Assembly: GCA_016190245.1 (NCBI GenBank)
Contig: JACPQY010000001.1
Coordinates: forward strand, 1 to 46,032
DNA from: Nitrospirota bacterium
Lineage (GTDB): Bacteria; JACPQY01
Length of the DNA stretch: 46,032 nucleotides
Reading direction: 5' to 3'
The first letter of the stretch is position 1. Every line of letters begins with the position of its first letter. Under the pieces are notes generated by a model. That model did no database searches. It saw only the letters and a program-made list of their open reading frames with translations, and was not told where the DNA came from. Below are positions 25,799-34,263 of this stretch, piece by piece. Made by a program: the position numbers and the translations under genes.

Positions 25799-26598
25799 CT
25801 CAGTGAAGAGAGGTAGGCCACGACGTCGTTCAGTTCCTCGGGGGTCAGGAGGGACGCGAAAATGGGGGGCATCACGCCGGGCGGATAGCCCTCGGTCACG
25901 TCGGCATTGGGATCCAGGATGGACTTGCGGATGAAGTCCGCATCGCGTCTCGAACCGACCTTGCTGAGGTCCGGTCCCACGATGGCTTGGGGATTGGGGT
26001 TGTGGGGGGTGATGTGGCAGGCCATGCACGTCCCCTTGCCCAGGAAGATTTCCCTGCCGCGGTCAGCGGGACTGAGCGAGGCCATGTCCACGGCAGGTTT
26101 CGGGGCCTCTCGGGCCGCGGCGCGCAGGAGTTCTTTCAGGCGATCCAGTTCGCACGTCGGGGATCCGCCCAGACTTAGGAGATAGTCCACCACGGCCGAC
26201 ACCTCGAATTCGTTCAAGTCCGCCGGGGGCTTGTTGGCGGGAGGCATGATCGGGGGGTAGCCTTCGACCACGAAGGCCTGAGGCTGCGTCATCGACTGAT
26301 AGATGTACTCGGGGGCCGTCAGGCCCGGCCGGCGCTTGGCGGCGCGCGCGCCCACGCCTGAGAACGCGGGGCCGCGCGCTTTCGGATCCGGTTCGATGCT
26401 GTGGCAAACCAGGCACTGGCCCTTCGAGGTCAGCGTCTTCCTGCCGGCCTCGACGACTTGGGCGCACGTGAGCGTTTCGGGGTCCAGCTTGATCTCCTCC
26501 GGCGGGAGCGACTCGCTCTGGGGGATCTTGGTGACGAACCAGGCATAGAAGAAGGTCACCGCGGCAACAAAGAGGACCAATCGGCCGATGACCTGCAT
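25795..26598 (-). CDS. Membrane-anchored diheme cytochrome c
   Basis: 267 aa. One N-terminal anchor (VLFVAAVTFFYAWFV), then two class-I cytochrome-c domains: CLVCH at 62-66, with a distal Met likely in GYPPIMPPANK, and CMACH at 191-195, with GYPPGVMPPIF. The two halves are similar in plan, so it probably arose by duplication. Carries electrons in the periplasm between partners encoded on either side. Starts 6 bases after the bd-like gene stop and overlaps the next start as ATGA. Confidence 0.9.
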   Translation of the reverse strand: MQVIGRLVLFVAAVTFFYAWFVTKIPQSESLPPEEIKLDPETLTCAQVVEAGRKTLTSKGQCLVCHSIEPDPKARGPAFSGVGARAAKRRPGLTAPEYIYQSMTQPQAFVVEGYPPIMPPANKPPADLNEFEVSAVVDYLLSLGGSPTCELDRLKELLRAAAREAPKPAVDMASLSPADRGREIFLGKGTCMACHITPHNPNPQAIVGPDLSKVGSRRDADFIRKSILDPNADVTEGYPPGVMPPIFASLLTPEELNDVVAYLSSLR

Positions 26599-26604
26599 GG
26601 CAAC

Positions 26605-28386
26605 CTACAGCGAGATCTCGACCTTCTTTTCGATCTTCTGGCCCAGATAGAAGACGAGACAGATGAAAAGGAAAAAGATGAGAACGGCCGACGAGACGAT
26701 CATGCCCGAGACGCCGTGGGCCGGAAGGTAGGCGCCGCTCGATGTGTCCTTCACCACGCCGTAGACATGCCAGAATTGCCTGACGCCGGATCGGATATAG
26801 CCCATGAGGCCCATGAGCCAGATGAAAGACACCGCGAGGAAGAGGAGTGTGTACTGCGAACGGGCCGGCATGCGGCCCCAGCGGATGGGGCCGACCACTT
26901 TCGCCCCCCTGTAGAGCAGAACGTCGAGCAGCGTTCCGAAAATCAGGACGCACGCGACGGCGCCCACTTGGTACACGGAGTACCCGATCCTCACGATGGC
27001 GGGGACGAAATAGCCCTTCACGCCGAGGTAGATCACATACACCGCGGCGCCGGCGACCAGCGACCACAGGACGCCGTTGCCCACCGATTTCCACGAGGCG
27101 GTGCATTCCTTGTTGGCGCGGCGGTAGAACAGGAAGCTGAGGTAGGTGGTCAGGATCATCAGGTTCACGGCCGTGTTCTTCGCGGACATGACGCCGAGGA
27201 CGCCGAGCACCGGGTGGTGGGTGCCGCCGATGGCGCGGGCCTCCTCGAGCGAAGCCACAAGCGAGTGGGGGGTCAGCCAGACGGCGTAGCAGAGGATGAG
27301 AACCACAAGCAGGGGGGGAATGGCTTTCCGGTAGCGTTGTGCGCCCTCAATCTTCCCCATCGAGAGCCAGAGGTAGTAGTTGAGGCCCGTGAAGAGGGCC
27401 CCGATCAGTGCGGCCTGAACGATCCAGAGCCAGGAGAAAGCGCCTCCCATCATCGAAACTCCCATCTGCTCCGAGTAGGCGTAGATTTCACGGCCCAGGT
27501 AGTAGCCCATGAAGGGCAGGGGAATGAGCGCCGAGATCATGATGAAATTGCCGATGTAGCCCATCCAGTCGAAGTAGGCGCGCTCCTTGTCGGTCTTGGC
27601 GGAAAGAAAGCGGAAGGCCGCGTAGGCCGAGGCGACGGCGCCGCCGAACGCCACGTTGGCCACGAGCCTGTGTAAGTTGAGCGGCATCCAGGAATAGGTG
27701 TGGATCACCTTCCAGAGGCTCTCGCGGACGCCCGCGTCGCTCACACCCTGGGGCGTCATCATGAAAGCCGCCCACGCGTTCGTCAGAAAGACGATGCTCG
27801 TGCCGACCAGGTTGAGGAGCACGCCCATGAGGATGTGTGCCCCCTTTCGCCTGGCCATCCGGTCCCACATCAGGAAGTACACCTCTACGAGGATGACTTC
27901 GGCGAAGAGGAGGCCGACATAGAGATACCAGGTCGGCATGAAGATGCCTCGCATGTAGGAGAACAGCTTGGGATAGAAAACGGCGAAGACGATCAGCATG
28001 GCGCCGCCTGTGAGAGAGGTGATGGCGCCGGCCACGGCGACAAGCTTTGTGAAGTCCCAAGCGAGGAGGTCGTATTTCGCCTCCTTCGTGCGCCATCCGA
28101 TGACTTCCACGATCACGGCGAAGATCGGCGCGCCCAGCATGAAGGCGCCGAGCATGAGGTGGAGTTGGGCCACGAGCCAGATGACAATGCGCGCCCCGCC
28201 GCGGCCGAACTCCCGGTAGGTCGCATCGGGGAGGGTCTGGTTCAGAAGGTAGACGGCGAGCATGCTCACCGTGAGGATGGCGAGTGTCTTGAAGATTCCC
28301 TTGAACACACCCGCTCCCACGCCGTGAGGGGCGTGCGCTTCGGTGCGGTCTAGGGCCCGCAGGAGTCCTGATCCCGGGTAGCGCAT
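26605..28386 (-). CDS. Cytochrome bd-superfamily subunit I-like protein without the quinol loop
   Basis: 593 aa, about 14 predicted membrane segments. The N-terminal half matches CydA in plan: His76 (AQLHLMLGAFMLG) in the place of the haem ligand His19 and His239 (LNLHRLVANVAFGG) in that of His186; NAWAAFMMTPQGV (about 203-215) resembles the NSWMQxPxG segment. Three things depart from CydA. The Q-loop GRQPW is absent. The third helix reads TSLTGGAMLIVFAVF with no Glu where CydA has Glu99. About five extra membrane segments follow. There is no CydB in the window. This fits the branches of the bd superfamily tied to cytochromes c rather than quinol. First gene of an operon with the diheme and triheme cytochromes. 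Confidence 0.78.
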   Translation of the reverse strand: MRYPGSGLLRALDRTEAHAPHGVGAGVFKGIFKTLAILTVSMLAVYLLNQTLPDATYREFGRGGARIVIWLVAQLHLMLGAFMLGAPIFAVIVEVIGWRTKEAKYDLLAWDFTKLVAVAGAITSLTGGAMLIVFAVFYPKLFSYMRGIFMPTWYLYVGLLFAEVILVEVYFLMWDRMARRKGAHILMGVLLNLVGTSIVFLTNAWAAFMMTPQGVSDAGVRESLWKVIHTYSWMPLNLHRLVANVAFGGAVASAYAAFRFLSAKTDKERAYFDWMGYIGNFIMISALIPLPFMGYYLGREIYAYSEQMGVSMMGGAFSWLWIVQAALIGALFTGLNYYLWLSMGKIEGAQRYRKAIPPLLVVLILCYAVWLTPHSLVASLEEARAIGGTHHPVLGVLGVMSAKNTAVNLMILTTYLSFLFYRRANKECTASWKSVGNGVLWSLVAGAAVYVIYLGVKGYFVPAIVRIGYSVYQVGAVACVLIFGTLLDVLLYRGAKVVGPIRWGRMPARSQYTLLFLAVSFIWLMGLMGYIRSGVRQFWHVYGVVKDTSSGAYLPAHGVSGMIVSSAVLIFFLFICLVFYLGQKIEKKVEISL

Positions 28387-28476
28387 CGTGGATCATGCTA
28401 GTTAAACAACGTCCCAAGTCAAGCCGTTTTCTCGTAGGCTGTTGAACCGCTCCGATCGCCACGGTAGGATCGCCCA

Positions 28477-29127
28477 GTGCCCCGGTTAGATCGCGCCGCC
28501 GCCGTCGAGGCCGCAGCCCACCATCTGAGCCGCCGCCGGTTTCTACTCTCGGGTGCCGTCTTGGCCGCTGCGGGGGCGATCCCCTTGCGCTGTGCGAGGG
28601 CGCCGAAGGATCTTCGCGTGCCGGCAGGCTTCACCCTCAAGGTTCTTTCGGCGTGGGAGTACGCCCTTCTCATTGCGCTGGCGCGACGGATGCTCGGCCC
28701 CCGGGCGGCCCAACTCATTGATCGGCGGACGGTGGACCCCGCGGCGTATCTCGACGAGACGCTGTCGCTTGTTCACCCGGAGCTGCACAAGCCTCTCCAT
28801 CAGGCTTTCGCGATCCTCGAATTCTCGCCGTGGCCGATCCTGCCGAAGTGGGAGCGGTTCACGAGGAGTTCCACCCACGTGCAGGATCGTGTGATCCAGT
28901 CGCTGGAAGGCTCCCGGTCGGAGGCGAAAAACGCGATCTACGTGGCGTGCAAGCTCCTGACAGGCCCTTCGTTTTATGCTCAGCCCCCGTCCTGGGTACT
29001 GCCCGGCTACGAGGGACCGCCCTGGCAGGCGCCGGAGCTTCAACGACAGGCCACGATGTATCCCGACACGTGGCCGCCACCCAGGGAGCCGGTAGTCCAC
29101 CCCGGGACGGAGAGCCGAGAGCCGTGA
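28477..29127 (+). CDS. Tat-exported small subunit of a GMC-type dehydrogenase (gluconate 2-dehydrogenase subunit 3-like)
   Basis: 216 aa, GTG start. Twin-arginine signal SRRRFLLSG (18-26) and a hydrophobic run. The rest resembles gluconate 2-dehydrogenase subunit 3-type chaperone subunits: 'WEYALLIALARRMLG', then DPAAYLDETLSLVHPELH. In known enzymes this subunit carries the folded FAD subunit through the Tat path. The GMC gene overlaps its stop as GTGA, confirming the pairing. It is divergent from the cytochrome operon, 90 bases away, whose diheme cytochrome could act as the usual third subunit. Confidence 0.76.
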   Translation: MPRLDRAAAVEAAAHHLSRRRFLLSGAVLAAAGAIPLRCARAPKDLRVPAGFTLKVLSAWEYALLIALARRMLGPRAAQLIDRRTVDPAAYLDETLSLVHPELHKPLHQAFAILEFSPWPILPKWERFTRSSTHVQDRVIQSLEGSRSEAKNAIYVACKLLTGPSFYAQPPSWVLPGYEGPPWQAPELQRQATMYPDTWPPPREPVVHPGTESREP

Positions 29128-30656
29128 TCATCGAGGCGAAGGATCTCCACGGCGATCTGGATGTGACGGCGGACGCCGTTGTGGTGGGCACGGGTGCCGG
29201 CGGCGCGCCCGCGGCTGCGGTTCTGGCCGAGACGGGCATGAACGTGGTGGTCCTCGAAAAAGGCGGCTACTACCAGGCGGGCGAATTCACGGGAGACCAG
29301 ACGACGATGTTGCGGCGTCTCTGGGTGAATGGGGGATTCCTGGCGACGAAAGATGGGGCCATCACGCTGCTGCAGGGTCAATGCGTGGGGGGCTCCACCG
29401 TCATCAACATGTGCCTCTCGTGGAAGCCGCCTGCCGAAGCGTTCGATCGCTGGCGGGAGGAGACCGGTGTTGAGGGGCTCACGCAGGAGTCGCTCCGGCC
29501 CCACGTGGACGAGGTGTGGCGGACGGTGAACGCCGAACCGGCGCAGCGCACGCACATCAACCGGAACAACTACGTCTTCGAGATGGGGGCGAACGCGCTC
29601 GGTTGGGACGTGGTACCCATGGCGCGAAACGTACGCGAGTGCCAGAATCTCGGGCTCTGCCTCTTCGGCTGCCCGGTGAATGCGAAGCAAAGCATGCTTC
29701 TCACGTATGTGCCCCGGGCGGACCAAGCGGGGGCGAGGATCTATGCCGGCGCCACGGTGCGTCGCGTGCTCGTCGAGGGCGGCCGCGCGGTTGGCGTGGA
29801 AGGGGAGCTCGTGGGCCGCGATGGCCGAACCTCGCTCGGCAAGCTTCGCGTCCGTGCCCCCATCGTGTGTCTGGCGGCCGGCGTCCTCGAGACGCCCGGC
29901 ATCCTGCTGCGCAGCGGGCTCAGGGGTCGGGGCGAAACGGCCGGTCGGTTCTTCCAGATCCACACGCACACGTTCGCGTACGGTTTCATGCCGGAGCCCA
30001 TCTACATGGAATACGGCGCGCCGCAGAGCATCGCGATCATGCAATTCGCGGACGTGCTCGGTCGCAAGGGACCGGGCTTCATCATTGAGGGTCTGGGCGT
30101 GCACACCGTCAACTGGTCCATGCTCGTGCAGGGGTTCGGGCAGCCGTACGAGGCGCAGGTGGAGAAGTATCGGCACGCGGCGATGGCCGATGCCATTCTG
30201 CGCGATCGCTCGCGGGGTCATGTGGAGTTGACCGACGGCGGGCAGGCCGTGGCGGTGTACGACTACACGCCGGAGGATCGTGCCCTGATCAAGGAGTCCA
30301 TGCGGCGCATCGCGGAGTGTCTCCTCGCGGCGGGCGCGAAGGAAGTTGTCATCCCGGGCTCGCGGTTCGGGCCGATCTCGAAGCGAGAGGAACTCGATGC
30401 CGCGGCGGAGGGCATCCATCCCGCGAAGGCTCTCCAAGCGCTCGCCTCGGCCCACCTGTTCTCGTCCGCCCGGATGGCCGGGAGTCCCGAAAAGGGCTTC
30501 TGCGACTCCCGTGGGGAGGCGTGGGACACCAAGGGGCTCTATGTCGTGGACGCCTCCGCACTGCCGGGGAACCTCGGCGTGAACCCGCAGATCACGATCA
30601 TGGCCGTGGCGAGGAAGATCGCGAGCGGGATCGTCGCCGAGCGGAAGGGCGGGTAA
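29124..30656 (+). CDS. GMC-family FAD-dependent oxidoreductase
   Basis: 510 aa from the GTG at 29124 (GTGA overlap with the small subunit). FAD-binding Rossmann motif VVVGTGAGGAPAAAVLAE (20-37) and Glu45. 'GGSTVINMCLSWKPP' is the FAD-contacting loop, NVRECQNLGLCLFGCPVNAK a Cys cluster of the type seen in long-chain alcohol and sugar oxidases of this group. C-terminal SAHLFSSARMAGSP and LPGNLGVNPQITIMAVA hold the catalytic His/Asn pair. Oxidises an alcohol group on an unknown substrate. It has no signal itself and is likely exported with its Tat partner; electrons probably go to cytochrome c. Confidence 0.88.
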   Translation: MIIEAKDLHGDLDVTADAVVVGTGAGGAPAAAVLAETGMNVVVLEKGGYYQAGEFTGDQTTMLRRLWVNGGFLATKDGAITLLQGQCVGGSTVINMCLSWKPPAEAFDRWREETGVEGLTQESLRPHVDEVWRTVNAEPAQRTHINRNNYVFEMGANALGWDVVPMARNVRECQNLGLCLFGCPVNAKQSMLLTYVPRADQAGARIYAGATVRRVLVEGGRAVGVEGELVGRDGRTSLGKLRVRAPIVCLAAGVLETPGILLRSGLRGRGETAGRFFQIHTHTFAYGFMPEPIYMEYGAPQSIAIMQFADVLGRKGPGFIIEGLGVHTVNWSMLVQGFGQPYEAQVEKYRHAAMADAILRDRSRGHVELTDGGQAVAVYDYTPEDRALIKESMRRIAECLLAAGAKEVVIPGSRFGPISKREELDAAAEGIHPAKALQALASAHLFSSARMAGSPEKGFCDSRGEAWDTKGLYVVDASALPGNLGVNPQITIMAVARKIASGIVAERKGG

Positions 30657-30697
30657 CCGGACACGCGAGCCGCCCGCCCCGCGGCGGCAGGTCAGCA

Positions 30698-32482
30698 CTA
30701 CTTCTGAGGAATCTTGTCGTAGCTGAACACGGCGGCGAACAGTTCGTTCGCGGCCGGGTGATCCGGGAGGGAGGACACCCGTCCACCGGCGAGGTATTCG
30801 CTCGCGTAGGCGTCCGCCACCACGGCCTTCCGCAGGGAGGTGCTCGACCGGATCTCGTGTGCCGCTTCTTCGATGAAAAGGGCGCCCTGCAGCGAGCTGC
30901 CCAGGAGGAAGGCAACCTGTTTGGCCGAGCCAATCGCCTTCTGCATGGGACCTGACGCAAGGTCGGTGAGCAGCTTCCTGGCCACCTCCGTGGCCGCCGC
31001 CACATTGCGGCGTGCCGTCTCGAGGGAGGGGTGAGAGGTCTTCTTCACGATCGAATCGATCCTGTCGAGGAGGGCTTCATGGGCCCGGTACTTGGCCACG
31101 CCGCGGAGGGCGTCGAGCGCGAGGATGTTGTCGGTCCCTTCCCAGATCGTGTGGCACTGGGCGTCCCGAAACTGCCGCGCGAGGGGCCAATCCTCGATGT
31201 AGCCGTTCCCTGCGACCACCTCGAGCGCTCGTGAGGCGCACTGAAGTCCCTGGCGCGTGGCCGCCATCTTGGTGAGCGGGGAGAGGATCCGGAGGTATCG
31301 TGCGGCATCCTCATCGGCCCGGGCTCGAACCTGCTCCGCCGCGCGCGCGCACTCGAACACCATCGCCGTAGAGGCCTCGGACTCGATCTGAATGCGAAGG
31401 AGATCCTGCCGCATCATGGGCCAGTCGAGGAGCGGTCTCCCGAACGCCTCGCGCTTGGAGGCGTAGATGGCGGCCTCGAGGAACGTGCGGCGCGCGATGC
31501 CGGCACCCATCACTCCAACCCCAACGCGCGAGAAGTTCACCATTTCCATCATGCGGTTGATGCCGTGATCCGCGGGGTGGCGGGCGGTTCCCTGGAGCGC
31601 GAAGGCCTCCGCGTCCACGAAATCCACCTCGGCTGTGGGCACGGCCCGCGTTCCCAACTTGTCCTTGATACGTCGGATGTGGATTCCGTTGCGGGTTCCG
31701 TCCCGGCGGTATTTCGGCACGAGGAAGATCCCTATGCCCTTGATGCCCTCCGGGGCGCCGGTGGGCCGCGCCAGCGTGACGATTGCGCGCGCGTCCACGT
31801 TGGAGCAGAACCACTTGAGCCCGTTGAGGACCCAGTGGTCGCCTTTGCGGGTTGCAGTGGTGGTGAGCGCGCCCAAGTCCGAGCCGCCGGTCCGCTCGGT
31901 CAGGAACATCGCGCCGTCCCATCCCTCGTCGTGGCTCATCGCCCGCAGGTGAGGCAGGAACTCGGCCTTGACGCGGTCGTCGGCGTATTTCTCTACGAGA
32001 TCGGCCACGCCGCTTGTCATGCCCATCGCGCAGAGCATCCCGGTCTCGGCTTGGGACAGGAAATACGTGTACGCGGTCATGAGGAGGGCGGGAACGGGGC
32101 GACCCCGCTCGCGAGCGGCGTCGCTCCACGGAAGGCCGTTGAACCCGGTGTTCCAGAGGTCTTTCTTCGTTTCGGTTGCCGTGGGGTGGTGAACAACCTC
32201 GTCGATTTCGTTTCCCCAGCGATCGTATTTCACGAGGTGGGGAGGGTTCCTGTCCGTGACCTCGGCTCGCTCGGCCACGGCGCCACCGCAGAGCGCCCCC
32301 CAACGCCGCAGCCAATCTTCGCACCACGGCAGGTCGGCCGGATCCAGCAGCCGTCGCATGAGACCTTGGAGGTTGGGATCGCAATCGTACCAGTTGAGAC
32401 CGGCTGCGGACTCGAAGGCGGAGTAGTCCATCTTCACGGCGGCGGTTTCTGACGACAGTGCTGGCGTCGGCGTGTTCGTCAC
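30698..32482 (-). CDS. AidB-like acyl-CoA dehydrogenase
   Basis: 594 aa. FAD acyl-CoA dehydrogenase superfamily, AidB branch: N-terminal GLNWYDCDPNLQGLMRR, FLTERTGGSDLGALTTTA with HWVLNGLKWFCSNVDA (FAD and substrate site) and HTIWEGTDNILALDALRG near the C-terminus. AidB of E. coli is DNA-bound and induced by alkylation, though its substrate is unknown. Length is right for AidB (about 540-600), longer than typical acyl-CoA dehydrogenases. Convergent with the GMC gene (41 bases), and 90 bases from the next gene, so it may be transcribed alone. Confidence 0.88.
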   Translation of the reverse strand: MTNTPTPALSSETAAVKMDYSAFESAAGLNWYDCDPNLQGLMRRLLDPADLPWCEDWLRRWGALCGGAVAERAEVTDRNPPHLVKYDRWGNEIDEVVHHPTATETKKDLWNTGFNGLPWSDAARERGRPVPALLMTAYTYFLSQAETGMLCAMGMTSGVADLVEKYADDRVKAEFLPHLRAMSHDEGWDGAMFLTERTGGSDLGALTTTATRKGDHWVLNGLKWFCSNVDARAIVTLARPTGAPEGIKGIGIFLVPKYRRDGTRNGIHIRRIKDKLGTRAVPTAEVDFVDAEAFALQGTARHPADHGINRMMEMVNFSRVGVGVMGAGIARRTFLEAAIYASKREAFGRPLLDWPMMRQDLLRIQIESEASTAMVFECARAAEQVRARADEDAARYLRILSPLTKMAATRQGLQCASRALEVVAGNGYIEDWPLARQFRDAQCHTIWEGTDNILALDALRGVAKYRAHEALLDRIDSIVKKTSHPSLETARRNVAAATEVARKLLTDLASGPMQKAIGSAKQVAFLLGSSLQGALFIEEAAHEIRSSTSLRKAVVADAYASEYLAGGRVSSLPDHPAANELFAAVFSYDKIPQK

Positions 32483-32572
32483 GGGCAGATCGTAGCCGCC
32501 TCCCCGGAGCCGGTCAATACGGGTGTCCGATCGGGTTGCCGCGCAGGCGCGGGTGCCGAGCCGGGAGAACGT

Positions 32573-32986
32573 TCAGCTTGGCGGCGACCCGACCGGGCGT
32601 GAGCGGTTCCGCCAGGCGGAAAGGAGGAGGATGCCGACAACACCATTGAAGATGGGCGCGGTGGTGAGGGAGGCAGCCCCCAGCGTGGTGAGGGAATTGG
32701 CGGTGAAGAGGTACACGATATCTGCCGGCACGTCCATGATTCTCAGGAGGCCGACGGCGGCGACGAGTGAGGGCCACCGTTCCGCCCGGGCGAAGGCCGC
32801 GCCTTCGCAGAGAGAGAAGAATAGCCAGATCACGCCCGTCCTTTGAACCATGAAGAGGTCCGTCCCCGGACCGTCGCCGTGCATGAGTTGGAAGTAGAGA
32901 GTCGGCATGAGGGCGGCTGTGAGGCCGAGGCCGAGGTCGAAGAGGGCAAGGGGGCCGGTGATGAGGCGGGTGCGATGTATCGTCAG
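32573..32986 (-). CDS. Small four-helix membrane protein, apparent CTG start
   Basis: 137 aa from the CTG at 32986. The first ATG (32908) has no ribosome site and would cut off the first membrane helix (LITGPLALFDLGLGLTAAL); GGAG (32996-32999) is 9 bases before the CTG, with a stop just upstream. Helices follow at 'TGVIWLFFSLCEGAAF', 'SLVAAVGLLRIMDV' and 'IFNGVVGILLLSAW'. Family not recognised. Convergent neighbours: none; it is followed by the AidB-like gene and preceded by a palindromic repeat. Confidence 0.6.
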   Translation of the reverse strand: MTIHRTRLITGPLALFDLGLGLTAALMPTLYFQLMHGDGPGTDLFMVQRTGVIWLFFSLCEGAAFARAERWPSLVAAVGLLRIMDVPADIVYLFTANSLTTLGAASLTTAPIFNGVVGILLLSAWRNRSRPVGSPPS

Positions 32987-33029
32987 GGGTAGGGTCTCCG
33001 GCGTTTAGCGGTTCGGGGAGGCCATGACC

Positions 33030-33126
33030 GAGATTGCTTGGGTCCGTGCCATCGGGCACGTCCCTCGCCATGACACCATTTCCTCGTCATTGAGCCGAAG
33101 CTGCGAGCCGAAGGCGAAGCAATCTC
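33030..33126. repeat. Palindromic intergenic repeat, copy A (degenerate)
   Basis: 97 bases framed by GAGATTGCTT (33030-33039) and AAGCAATCTC (33117-33126). The inner segment shares CACGTCCCTCGC, ATGACACCATTTCCTCGTCA and GAGCCGAAGGCGAAGCAATC with copy B at 34166-34263, in the same orientation. The inner stem is imperfect here. It lies between the small membrane protein and the dehydrogenase. REP-like dispersed repeat; no gene. Confidence 0.85.
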
Positions 33127-33165
33127 ATGAGGGGACGTTCCAACGAAGACTTGTCCAACACACCC

Positions 33166-34122
33166 CTATGCGGTGGACAAGGGCCGTCGCCCTTCGAGGG
33201 CGGCCACCAGATTTCGCGCGGCTTCCATGGCCATCTGGCTGCGTGTCTCCACCGTGGCGCTCCCGATGTGCGGGAGGAGCACGGCGTTCGGGAGGTCGAG
33301 CAAGCCCTTATGGACGTCCGGCTCGAACTCATAGACGTCGAGTCCCGCCCCTGCGATCCACCCTTGGCGCAGGGCGCGGACGAGCGCGGCCTCATCCACG
33401 ACGGGGCCGCGACTCAGGTTGATGAGGAAGGCTTCTTTTTTCATGGCGCGGAATTCTTTCTCCGAGAATAGGTGGTGGGTGGCGGTGGTGAGGGGCGCAA
33501 GCAGGACGAGGTAGTCGCTCGTCCGAACGAGCGTTTCGAAGGGTACCCATCGGGCGTTGAGAGGGCGGTCCTGCCGGGGGTGGCCGCCGCTGCGATTGTG
33601 GTAGATCACCGGCATTTTGAACCCACGCGCGCGAGAAGCCACTTCGCGCCCGATGCGCCCCATCCCGAGTATCCCGAGCGTTTTCCCGTGTACGCCGCGC
33701 CCGAGGAGGTAGAGGGGCGCCCACCCCTTGAATCGCCCCCTGCGGACCTCTCGATCGGCCTCGGGGATTCGGCGCGCGCAGGCCAGGATCAGCGCCCACG
33801 CGAGGTCTGCCACGGCCTGCTTGAGCGCCTCAGGCGTGTTCGCCACCACCATGTTTCGGGTGCGGGCGTATTCGAGGTCCACGTTGTTGCTTCCGCCGGC
33901 GCAGAGTGAGATGACGCGGAGGTAGGGTGCGCTTTCGAGGGCTGCGCGATCGAGTCGGTCCGTGAGCATGGCCAGCACGCCGTGCTTGCCCCGAAGTCGG
34001 GTGCGCAGTTCCCCCGGTGTGAGGTTGCGGTCGCGGGCGTTGAGGTCCACGTGCGTGTGCTTCCGCAGATAGGCGAGAGCCGCCTCGGGGATCATCCGCG
34101 TGACGAGAACGTCATTCTTCAT
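33166..34122 (-). CDS. D-2-hydroxyacid dehydrogenase (glyoxylate/hydroxypyruvate reductase-like)
   Basis: 318 aa. NAD(P)-dependent oxidation of D-2-hydroxy acids or the reverse. Dinucleotide site LGILGMGRIGREV (149-161), catalytic Arg238 (NLSRGPVVDE), Glu in VYEFEP (about 265) and His285 (LLPHIGSAT), in normal order and length. ISLCAGGSNNVDLEYARTRN is the substrate-domain segment. Substrate cannot be fixed. Both neighbours are separated from it by the palindromic repeats A and B. Confidence 0.92.
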   Translation of the reverse strand: MKNDVLVTRMIPEAALAYLRKHTHVDLNARDRNLTPGELRTRLRGKHGVLAMLTDRLDRAALESAPYLRVISLCAGGSNNVDLEYARTRNMVVANTPEALKQAVADLAWALILACARRIPEADREVRRGRFKGWAPLYLLGRGVHGKTLGILGMGRIGREVASRARGFKMPVIYHNRSGGHPRQDRPLNARWVPFETLVRTSDYLVLLAPLTTATHHLFSEKEFRAMKKEAFLINLSRGPVVDEAALVRALRQGWIAGAGLDVYEFEPDVHKGLLDLPNAVLLPHIGSATVETRSQMAMEAARNLVAALEGRRPLSTA

Positions 34123-34165
34123 CGGGATGTGGCGGGGCTAGCGGTCCGTGGAACAACGGTGGACC

Positions 34166-34263
34166 GAGATTGCTTCGGTCCGGGCCTCTGGGCACGTCCC
34201 TCGCAATGACACCATTTCCTCGTCATTGCGAGCCGAAGGCGAAGCAGGCGGCGAAGCAATCTC
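34166..34263. repeat. Palindromic intergenic repeat, copy B (intact)
   Basis: Outer arms GAGATTGCTTCG (34166-34177) and CGAAGCAATCTC (34252-34263) are perfect over 12 bases. Inner arms CTCGCAATGAC (34200-34210) and GTCATTGCGAG (34222-34232) are perfect over 11 bases around an 11-base loop. GGACCGA (34161-34167)/TCGGTCC (34175-34181) gives an alternative local hairpin. The right arm overlaps the endonuclease III stop by two bases. The motif GATTGCTTCG...CGAAGCAATC recurs widely in bacterial intergenic regions as a palindromic element. Confidence 0.9.

Noticed and set aside
25799-26029. 77-codon N-terminal extension of the triheme cytochrome
   Set aside because: It overlaps the diheme gene in another frame and lacks a signal; the ATGA overlap gives the natural start.
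26401-27675. Plus-strand frame of 424 codons
   Set aside because: Antisense to the diheme cytochrome and bd-like genes; charged shadow composition.
29040-30698. Minus-strand frame of 552 codons
   Set aside because: Antisense to the GMC oxidoreductase; Arg/His/Pro-rich and without motifs.
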